From NCBI GenBank assembly GCA_030038715.1, contig JASHSO010000188.1:1-6664 (forward strand): 6,664 nt of DNA, given 5' to 3'. Below are positions 1 through 5,503 of the stretch, piece after piece. Numbering within the stretch: position 1 is the first letter of the stretch; every line of letters begins with the position of its first letter. The stretch comes from Streptosporangiaceae bacterium (GTDB lineage Bacteria > Actinomycetota > Actinomycetes > Streptosporangiales > Streptosporangiaceae). A model generated the notes under the pieces. It saw nothing but the letters and a program-made list of their open reading frames with translations, had not been told where the DNA came from and did no database searches. The position numbers and the translations under genes were made by a program.

Positions 1-1351
1 CGGAGTAACAATTAACTGATACAGTTCCGGCCTTCAGAGAGCCGGCCATCCGAAGAGCTGTATCGATACTCGTGGTCCACAACGACGCAGCTAACCCGTA
101 CTTGGTGTCATTGGCTATCGTGACGGCTTCTTCCTCATCAGCGAATGTGATAATAGAAATGACGGGTCCAAAGATCTCCTCTTGTGCGATTCTCATCGAG
201 TTGTCTACTTGATCAAAGATCGTGGGAACCACGAAGTATCCACCCGTCTCACTCAGGACTCGTTCGCCTCCCGATGCCAGTACAGCACCCTCGGCCCGGC
301 CGAGATCGATGTATGACAGGACTTTCCGCAGATGCGCCTGCTCGATCATTGGCCCGATACGAGTTGAGACCTCCAGTGGATTGCCCACTCGCCAGTCGCT
401 CGTTCTATCGATCAGTTTCTGTAGGAGCTCATCGTGGAGAGATTGATGAACGATCAGCCTGGAGCCACATGTACAGTTCTCACCCATGTTTGTGTAGCCA
501 GCACTCAGGACCCCAGCAGCAACCTCATCAAGATCCGGAGCGTCCCGCATAACTACCTGCGGGCTCTTGCCGCCACACTCAAGCACGACACGCTTCAGGT
601 TGCTCTCGGATGCGTATCGCAGGAACAAACGACCGACTTCGCCGGAACCCGTAAATGTAACGGCATCAACAGTCATATGTCGTCCCAATGCTTGCCCCGC
701 CGTCTCGCCCATTCCGGGTACGACGTTGAGCACCCCGTCCGGGAGGCCTGCCTCTGCTCCCAGCTCGGCAAGGCGCAATGCCGACAGGGAACTAAGCTCT
801 GCAGGCTTGATAACCATCGAGTTGCCTGCGGCAAGGGCGGCGGCAGCCTTCCACGCTGCGAGCGCGAGCGGGAAGTTCCAGGGGAGCACTGCTCCCACGA
901 CGCCGATAGGCTCACGGCGTACAAGGCCAAGCACGTCTGGGCCCGTCGGAGCGACGGTGTCGAAGACCTTGTCGATCAGTTCCGCATACCAGCGGAAGGT
1001 GGTAACAGCCTGCGGCAGGTCATCATTGATGCAATCGGAGATCGGCTTGCCAGCTTCCAACGAATCAAGTAATGCCAGCTCATCGGCATTCTGCTCAATG
1101 AGGTCCGCCATCCGCAGCAGGATAGCCTTGCGCTCGGCAGGTGGCTGCCGTGACCATCGGCCATCGTCGAACGCTTCACGTGCGGCCCGCACAGCCATAT
1201 CGATATCTTCGGCTGCTCCCGACGCGATGCTTGCAAGGGGGCTTCCGTTTGCGGGATTCTCGGTGTCGAATCTTTCGCCGGAAGCTGCTTGGCGGAACCT
1301 GCCCCCCACGAATAGGTCAGTACGCAATCTCAGATTCGCCGGCGTAGTCAT
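1..1351 (-). CDS. NAD(P)-dependent aldehyde dehydrogenase, C-terminus cut by the window edge
   Basis: This gene should oxidise an aldehyde to its carboxylic acid with NAD(P)+ in the cytoplasm. I translated it by hand: the frame is open for 450 codons from ATG 1351 to the left edge, so about 40-50 residues of a usual ~490-residue ALDH are missing. Visible residues are N159 in PWNFP, K182 in IKPAE (cofactor binding), the FTGSGEVG nucleotide-binding turn at 232-239, the general base E258 in LECGGKSP, the nucleophile C293 in NMGENCTCGSR, and E392 in EEIFGPV. The fragment ends in SVNCYS, matching the VNCY segment of ALDH1/2- and PuuC-like enzymes. Three in-frame TAG codons (1361-1369) directly upstream rule out a longer start, and AGAGGA (1357-1362) is a well-placed ribosome binding site. 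The family is certain. The substrate is not: a PuuC-like amino-aldehyde dehydrogenase is one possibility. The gene lies 189 bp downstream of the importer on the same strand. Confidence 0.95.
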   Translation of the reverse strand, partial: MTTPANLRLRTDLFVGGRFRQAASGERFDTENPANGSPLASIASGAAEDIDMAVRAAREAFDDGRWSRQPPAERKAILLRMADLIEQNADELALLDSLEAGKPISDCINDDLPQAVTTFRWYAELIDKVFDTVAPTGPDVLGLVRREPIGVVGAVLPWNFPLALAAWKAAAALAAGNSMVIKPAELSSLSALRLAELGAEAGLPDGVLNVVPGMGETAGQALGRHMTVDAVTFTGSGEVGRLFLRYASESNLKRVVLECGGKSPQVVMRDAPDLDEVAAGVLSAGYTNMGENCTCGSRLIVHQSLHDELLQKLIDRTSDWRVGNPLEVSTRIGPMIEQAHLRKVLSYIDLGRAEGAVLASGGERVLSETGGYFVVPTIFDQVDNSMRIAQEEIFGPVISIITFADEEEAVTIANDTKYGLAASLWTTSIDTALRMAGSLKAGTVSVNCYS

Positions 1352-1356
1352 GGCCT

Positions 1357-1362
1357 TCCTCT
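1357..1362 (-). promoter_or_regulatory. Ribosome binding site of the aldehyde dehydrogenase
   Basis: The minus strand reads AGAGGA, then five bases (AGGCC), then ATG at 1351. It is a strong purine-rich match at normal spacing. With the three TAG codons immediately upstream in the same frame (1361-1369), it fixes the start of the gene. Confidence 0.75.
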
Positions 1363-1431
1363 ACTACTAGGTGAATGTCTTTGGGTCGGCTCGCCAGGAG
1401 ACGTACGATGGCCTTCGACCGTCACGGACCG

Positions 1432-1444
1432 CTGCCGTCGGCAG
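1432..1444. repeat. Perfect 13-bp dyad, CTGCCG-T-CGGCAG
   Basis: Two six-base arms are perfectly inverted around a single T. The one-base centre is too tight for an RNA hairpin, so if it has a role it would be as a protein-binding dyad on DNA. It lies 81 bp upstream of the aldehyde dehydrogenase start. In GC-rich DNA such a palindrome may well arise by chance. Confidence 0.3.
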
Positions 1445-1464
1445 AGTTTGCTCGGCATGCTGCT

Positions 1465-1482
1465 CCGCGGAATGTAGCGCGG
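1465..1482. repeat. Short inverted repeat, CCGCG / CGCGG with 8-bp gap
   Basis: Five-base GC arms at 1465-1469 and 1478-1482 surround an eight-base AT-richer centre. The RNA could form a small hairpin, but there is no following U-tract, so it is not called a terminator. Operator or chance are both possible. Confidence 0.2.
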
Positions 1483-1540
1483 TCGAATGTCTTGACTCTG
1501 TCCATACAGCAGCTCCGGCCGATTGAGATTGGCGTGCGGG

Positions 1541-2611
1541 CTAGTCACTGTCCTGCCCTCCTGCCGCGCTCGGCGTCGGCGCCAAGCTATTCGCCACCGC
1601 GAATCCAGATGCGACGAGCTCTTGCCAGCGGTGGCAGGACGCGGCATGGTGGGCCGACGCAAGGACCGGCACCTCTGTGTAGCAGCGCTCGATGGCGTAT
1701 GGACATCGCGACGCGAATGAGCAACCTGTGATTGACACGTCTGGCTGCAGGTCGGATTGCCCGGCCGTGAGCGTGGCGAGTCGGCGCGGCCTTGGCCCGT
1801 TCATACGCGGCGTGCTCTGCAGCAGTCCTCTGGTGTACGGGTGCCATGACGACTGGAACAAGTCCTTAACCGGCCCCTGCTCCACGACCCGTCCGGCATA
1901 CATGACGTACATGTAGCTGCAGAGGCGTGCGATCACTCCCATGTCGTGAGTGATCAGCAGCAAGGACATCGCCGACTCGGTGACAAGTTCGCTCAGTAGA
2001 TCGAGCACCGTGGCCTGCACAGTCACGTCTAGCGCCGAGGTTGGCTCGTCGGCGATGAGCAGCCGAGGCCGGCAGGCGACCGCCATGGCAATCAGGATGC
2101 GCTGGCGCATGCCGCCGGAAAGCTCGTGCGGGTAGGAGTTCAGGACCCTGACCGGATCCCGGATCTCCACGGCGGCCAGTGCGGCGACGGCAGCCTCGTG
2201 CGCCGCCCTCCGTGAAAGGTTCTGATGGATCCGCAGCACGGGCAGCAGCTGCGCCGCGATGGTGAATACCGGGTTGAGGGATGTTGCCGGGTCCTGGAAC
2301 ACCATGGCGATATCGCCACCGCGGAGCTTCCGCATATCCTTTGGCGGGAGGCGAAGCAGGTCGGTGCCGCCGAATTCAATCGCAGAGACCGTCCCGTACC
2401 GCGTCCGGCGCTTATCGTGCAGTCCCAAGACTGAGAGAGCAGTGACGGTTTTGCCGGATCCTGATTCGCCGATGACTCCGACGCGCTCGCCTGCGGCAAC
2501 CCGCATGGACACCCCATGGATGATTGGGACGGTCCGACGCCCGGAGCGGAACGATACGGCCAGATTGTTGATCTCCAGCAGCGGCGCAAGTACCTTCTCC
2601 TGCTCGCTCAT
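1541..2611 (-). CDS. DppD/OppD-like ABC transporter ATP-binding protein
   Basis: This is a cytoplasmic ATPase subunit of the peptide-type importer, which hydrolyses ATP with the neighbouring ATPase to drive transport. The 356-residue product shows Walker A GESGSGKT at 48-55, the Q-loop at Q106 in [11 protein letters not shown], the signature LSGGMRQR at 164-171, Walker [13 protein letters not shown] with D188 and E189, and the switch histidine H222. The C-terminal oligopeptide-transporter extension begins near HPYTRGLL (257) and contains C297, C303, C310 and C326, spaced as in the [4Fe-4S] site known for some DppD/OppD proteins. IAMVFQDP and SLNPV favour the D-type over the F-type. ATG 2611 was chosen because it overlaps the upstream TGA as ATGA and follows GGAGGGGG by four bases. 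A start six codons earlier (2629) is open but lies inside the upstream gene and lacks this site. It is the last transporter gene. Confidence 0.95.
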   Translation of the reverse strand: MSEQEKVLAPLLEINNLAVSFRSGRRTVPIIHGVSMRVAAGERVGVIGESGSGKTVTALSVLGLHDKRRTRYGTVSAIEFGGTDLLRLPPKDMRKLRGGDIAMVFQDPATSLNPVFTIAAQLLPVLRIHQNLSRRAAHEAAVAALAAVEIRDPVRVLNSYPHELSGGMRQRILIAMAVACRPRLLIADEPTSALDVTVQATVLDLLSELVTESAMSLLLITHDMGVIARLCSYMYVMYAGRVVEQGPVKDLFQSSWHPYTRGLLQSTPRMNGPRPRRLATLTAGQSDLQPDVSITGCSFASRCPYAIERCYTEVPVLASAHHAASCHRWQELVASGFAVANSLAPTPSAAGGQDSD

Positions 2612-3687
2612 GAGTCCCCCTCCGTGCACTCTGCAGTGCCCGTGCGGATCTCGTCGACACGATGGCAGGCCACGGAATGCCCTGCGGCAGATGCACCAAG
2701 CTCAGGCTCGACGCGTCGGCAGAGGTCTGTCGTAAAAGGGCAGCGGTCCTGGTAGACGCAACCGCCTGACCACACTTTGTGAAGACCCGCGGTGGTGGCA
2801 TCCGCCCGCAGGTAAGCCCGCGTGGGCCGGGTCTCCAGTGCCGGATCCGGGCTCGGCACAGCCTCAAGTAGCGCCTTGGTGTACGGATGTAGCGAGTTAG
2901 CGTATATCTGCTCTGACTGGCCGAGTTCGACGACGCGTCCGTAGTACATGACAGCGATGAGGCCGCTGACCTGGCGGACTATGCCCAGGTTGTGGCTGAT
3001 GAACAAGAGAGTGAGGCCCAGGTCAGCCTGCAAGTCCATGAGCAAGTTAACGACCTGAGCCTGGACGGAGACATCCAGTGACGAGGTGATCTCGTCGCAG
3101 ACAATGAAGTCCGGCGCAGTGGCCAGGGCACGGGCAATCGCCACACGCTGCCGCTGGCCACCGCTCAGCTGGTGCGGGTACCTGCTCATCACAGCGGTGT
3201 CAAGGGAAACCTTGTTAAGCACCTCGGCCACTAGGTCGTCAATACCCGTGCCAGTCGCGATCCTGTGCGCCTTGATCGGCATTCGCACGATCCGGCGAAC
3301 GGTCATTCGCGGATCGAGGCTGGCCGTCGGATCTTGGAAGACCATCTGCATTCGCGTTCGCAGCTGGCGCATCGTGGCTCCGTGCAGGCCGAGTATCTCC
3401 TGCCCGTCGAACCTGACGCTTCCGGCGGCTGCGATCAGGTTCAGTATGGCGAGTCCGACAGAAGTTTTGCCCGACCCGGACTCTCCGACGAGTCCGAGTG
3501 TCTCGCGCCTCGGGACGTCGAAGTTCACATCGCGGACTGCATGGCGTGACTCCCGTGTCTGCCCGTCATTCCGGGCGAGGCGACGCGTGTAGGTGACCGA
3601 TAGGTGTCGTACTTCCAGCAGTGATGCAGTGCCGGAGCTGACACCGTCCGACGGTGCTTCGCCTTGCAAACCGGCAGACATGGCCAC
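2608..3687 (-). CDS. DppF/OppF-like ABC transporter ATP-binding protein
   Basis: This is the second ATPase subunit of the importer, expected to pair with the DppD-like protein on the cytoplasmic face of the permeases. Numbered from GTG 3687 (359 residues), it shows Walker A GESGSGKT at 68-75, Q118 in MQMVFQDPTASLDPRMTV (typical of the F-type), the signature LSGGQRQR at 174-181, Walker B FIVCDEITSSLD with D198 and E199, and the switch histidine H232. Walker B is followed by ITSSLD rather than the usual PTSALD; the catalytic acids are intact. The C-terminal extension starts near HPYTKALL (267) and carries C310, C316, C323 and C341. GTG 3687 sits six bases after AGGA. ATG 3681 (spacing 12) is an acceptable alternative, while GTG 3723 lies inside the permease gene with no binding site. 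In Dpp operons the F subunit usually follows D, so the order is reversed here. Confidence 0.94.
   Translation of the reverse strand: MAMSAGLQGEAPSDGVSSGTASLLEVRHLSVTYTRRLARNDGQTRESRHAVRDVNFDVPRRETLGLVGESGSGKTSVGLAILNLIAAAGSVRFDGQEILGLHGATMRQLRTRMQMVFQDPTASLDPRMTVRRIVRMPIKAHRIATGTGIDDLVAEVLNKVSLDTAVMSRYPHQLSGGQRQRVAIARALATAPDFIVCDEITSSLDVSVQAQVVNLLMDLQADLGLTLLFISHNLGIVRQVSGLIAVMYYGRVVELGQSEQIYANSLHPYTKALLEAVPSPDPALETRPTRAYLRADATTAGLHKVWSGGCVYQDRCPFTTDLCRRVEPELGASAAGHSVACHRVDEIRTGTAECTEGDS
2616..2623 (-). promoter_or_regulatory. Ribosome binding site deciding the start of the DppD-like ATPase
   Basis: GGAGGGGG on the minus strand ends four bases before ATG 2611 and lies within the last codons of the preceding ATPase gene. 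Together with the ATGA overlap (2608-2611) it supports reinitiation and coupled synthesis of the two ATPases, and it argues against the longer start at 2629. Confidence 0.7.
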
Positions 3688-3693
3688 GTTTTT

Positions 3694-3697
3694 TCCT
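3694..3697 (-). promoter_or_regulatory. Ribosome binding site of the DppF-like ATPase, overlapping the permease stop
   Basis: AGGA on the minus strand shares two bases with the TAG stop of the DppC-like gene (3696-3698). It is six bases from GTG 3687 and twelve from ATG 3681. Its position favours the GTG start and makes the longer frame from 3723 unlikely. Confidence 0.5.
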
Positions 3698-4535
3698 AAC
3701 GTCGCCGTAGCGGGTCCGCCCACCGTGAGATGAGGTCACCCGCCACGAGAAGCAGCGCAGCGGCTATCGTTACCACCAGTCCGGTGCTGATTGCGTACAG
3801 AGGATCTTGCTGGTAGTAATTGCTCGCGTCCAGGAGCAGGCTTCCCCAGGTGATGGCAGGCGGTTGAATTCCGACCCCGAGGTAGCTGAGGCTCGCCTCG
3901 ATCAGGATGGCTTGCGACATGAGCTGGGGGGACAAGACGAGCAGCTGCGGAGTGATGTTGTGCAAGACATGCACAGTGATGATCCTGCGCTCCCGAAGGC
4001 CCGTAGCCCTGGCTGCCAGGACGTAGCCGCGCGCGCAGACTGCCATAGTCTGGGCTCGGGCCAGCAGAGTTACCTGCGGCAGGAATGCTAGTGCGAGGAT
4101 CGCGATGAGGGTGGGTGCGGATGTTCCGAAGCTGCCGACGATCAGCAGAGCGAGCAGCACGATCGGGAAGGCGAGGATTCCCGCCGAGAGGCGGGACAGG
4201 ATCTCGTCGAGTGCGCCGCGCCACCAGCCGGCCAGTAGTCCGAGGGGCACGCCTACCGCGTAGGCAATCCCAACACTGAACAGCGATATTTCTGCGTCCA
4301 GCCGCGTTCCGTAGATTATGCGGGTGTAGATGTCAGCGCCCGCCTCGTCAGTGCCCAGCAGGTGGCGCAGCGATGGTCCGGCAAGAATGGCATTGGGGTC
4401 GATAGCGTTGGGGTTCCCTGAGGTGAACGCTCGCGGGTAGATCGCTGCGATCGCGACCAGGATGCCGATGACAATCAGGATGCACGCCGAGAGGCTGGGC
4501 ATCCGCTGCCGGATCGCGGAGACGTGAGTCTTCAT
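3696..4535 (-). CDS. DppC/OppC-like ABC transporter permease
   Basis: This inner-membrane subunit forms half of the translocation channel. The 279-residue protein has about six hydrophobic segments (roughly 17-33, 84-104, 118-135, 141-158, 195-215 and 248-268). Family marks are LGTDEAGADIYTR at 60-72, an EAA-type coupling loop around 174-193 (AARATGLRERRIITVHVLHN) that contacts an ATPase, and SYLGVGIQPPAITWG near 217-231. Two positions differ from the usual family pattern: A67 where GRD normally gives Arg, and HVLHN where HVLPN is common. Neither suggests loss of function. ATG 4535 overlaps the TGA of the DppB-like gene as ATGA (4532-4535). There is no good ribosome binding site before it, so translation probably depends on coupling. 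The frame stays open back to 4859 inside the neighbouring gene, but that extension is Arg/Gly/Pro-rich and not permease-like. Confidence 0.95.
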   Translation of the reverse strand: MKTHVSAIRQRMPSLSACILIVIGILVAIAAIYPRAFTSGNPNAIDPNAILAGPSLRHLLGTDEAGADIYTRIIYGTRLDAEISLFSVGIAYAVGVPLGLLAGWWRGALDEILSRLSAGILAFPIVLLALLIVGSFGTSAPTLIAILALAFLPQVTLLARAQTMAVCARGYVLAARATGLRERRIITVHVLHNITPQLLVLSPQLMSQAILIEASLSYLGVGIQPPAITWGSLLLDASNYYQQDPLYAISTGLVVTIAAALLLVAGDLISRWADPLRRR

Positions 4536-5503
4536 GTCAGGCGGGGATCCACCCACCGGTAAAGCAGGTCGGCGAGGGTCGTGACGACTGTAACCAGGAT
4601 CGTTATCAGCAGCACGCCGCCTTGCACAAGCGGGTAGTCCTTGAGGACTACGCCTTGAAGCATTAGCTGGCCCACGCCCCCGAGCCCGAACACCTGCTCC
4701 ACCACAATCGCCCCGCTGATGAGCGCCGCAAATTGGACCCCCACGATGGCGATGAGCGGGATGAGGGCGTTCCGAAGTGCGTAGCGGAAGAGGACGGTCG
4801 GCTCCGCGATGCCCATTGCCCGCGCGGTGCGGACATAATCCTGTGCGCCGACCTCGCACATCTCGGCGTAGACATACCGCGTTAGAACGCCGACCAGGTA
4901 CACGACTACCGTCACTACCGGCAGGGCCATGCTGCGTGCGAACTGCATTGGACTCACCAAGGGTGAGACATAGCCAGTGGCAGGGAGCAGGTGCAGACGC
5001 ACCGCGAACAGGATGACGAGGAGGAGCCCCAGCCAGAAGGTCGGCGTGGCGAGCGACAAGTCTGCCAGGGCGCGTACGAAGCGATCTGCGATCCCCGAGG
5101 GTCTGTATGCCGCTGTGGTACCAATAACGATCGAGAGCGGGATCGCTATAGCCAGCGACAGACCAATCAGAAATAGGGTGGGTGGCGCTGCCCCTGCGAG
5201 GAGGCGAATTACGGGCTCGCCATTCTGGTTGGAGTTGCCGAGATTTCCAGAGAGGATTCCCTTCAACCAGATCAGGTACTGCACAGGCAACGGGTAGTTG
5301 AGTCCCATCTGTCTATGCAAGTTGGCGAGCTCGATCTTGTAGCCGGGCTGCCCAACTGCCTGGGGACCCAGCAGCAGAGCCGCCGGGTCCCCAGGCGTGA
5401 GCCTGAGCGCCAGAAACACGATAAGGGAAATGACTACAAGGACGCCGACCGTCCTTGCCAGCCTTGCCGCTAGCGTGCCGGTGCGCAGGCGCGGTGTCCG
5501 CAT
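4532..5503 (-). CDS. DppB/OppB-like ABC transporter permease
   Basis: This inner-membrane subunit pairs with the DppC-like protein to form the channel. The 323-residue product is of normal length. It has a first hydrophobic helix at about 18-34 followed by the hallmark LTPGDPA (35-41), an external loop containing MGLNYPLPVQYLIWL (66-80), and further hydrophobic segments near 107-130, 148-168, 193-208, 246-268 and 292-312. The EAA coupling loop around 226-248 reads ARAMGIAEPTVLFRYALRN and should dock on an ATPase. The C-terminus WVDPRLT is typical of the family. ATG 5503 directly abuts the TAG stop of the binding-protein gene. GAAGG (5512-5516) lies eight bases before the start and is a plausible ribosome binding site. 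No defects are visible. Confidence 0.96.
   Translation of the reverse strand: MRTPRLRTGTLAARLARTVGVLVVISLIVFLALRLTPGDPAALLLGPQAVGQPGYKIELANLHRQMGLNYPLPVQYLIWLKGILSGNLGNSNQNGEPVIRLLAGAAPPTLFLIGLSLAIAIPLSIVIGTTAAYRPSGIADRFVRALADLSLATPTFWLGLLLVILFAVRLHLLPATGYVSPLVSPMQFARSMALPVVTVVVYLVGVLTRYVYAEMCEVGAQDYVRTARAMGIAEPTVLFRYALRNALIPLIAIVGVQFAALISGAIVVEQVFGLGGVGQLMLQGVVLKDYPLVQGGVLLITILVTVVTTLADLLYRWVDPRLT

Larger units (their letters stand above)
1352..1540 (-). other. Spacer between the transporter operon and the aldehyde dehydrogenase gene
   Basis: This 189-bp stretch is the only sizeable non-coding gap in the window. I see no convincing -35/-10 pair for the downstream gene and no hairpin followed by a T-run on the minus strand, so no terminator is called. 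Two short inverted repeats (1432-1444 and 1465-1482) are the only visible structure apart from the ribosome binding site. The dehydrogenase could be read through from the transporter genes or have its own promoter; the sequence does not decide. Confidence 0.5.

Noticed and set aside
567..1370. Long plus-strand frame (267 codons) opposite the aldehyde dehydrogenase
   Set aside because: It is Ser/Arg/Ala-rich, matches no family I recognise, and lies wholly antisense to a well-conserved enzyme. It is a shadow frame of GC-rich coding DNA. The same applies to 434-1072 on the plus strand.
1352..1540. Rho-independent terminator after the transporter genes
   Set aside because: The short GC dyads there are not followed by a T-run on the minus strand, and one has only a one-base centre.
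1348..1662. Minus-strand frame of 104 codons spanning the spacer, whose TGA overlaps the ALDH ATG
   Set aside because: The ATGA-type overlap is suggestive, but the product is Arg/Ser/Pro-rich and low in hydrophobic residues, half of it lies out of frame inside the ATPase gene, and no ribosome binding site stands out.
1375..1731. Plus-strand frame of 118 codons over the spacer
   Set aside because: It is Arg-, Ser- and Pro-rich, has no recognisable domain, and overlaps the end of the ATPase gene in antisense.
2412..2867. Minus-strand frame of 151 codons across the junction of the two ATPase genes
   Set aside because: It is out of frame with both real genes, Arg-rich, and shows no motif. It is a shadow.
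4536..4859. N-terminal extension of the DppC-like permease frame into the DppB-like gene
   Set aside because: The extra residues are Arg/Gly/Pro-rich without family similarity and overlap a conserved permease. ATG 4535 with its ATGA junction fits the family length.
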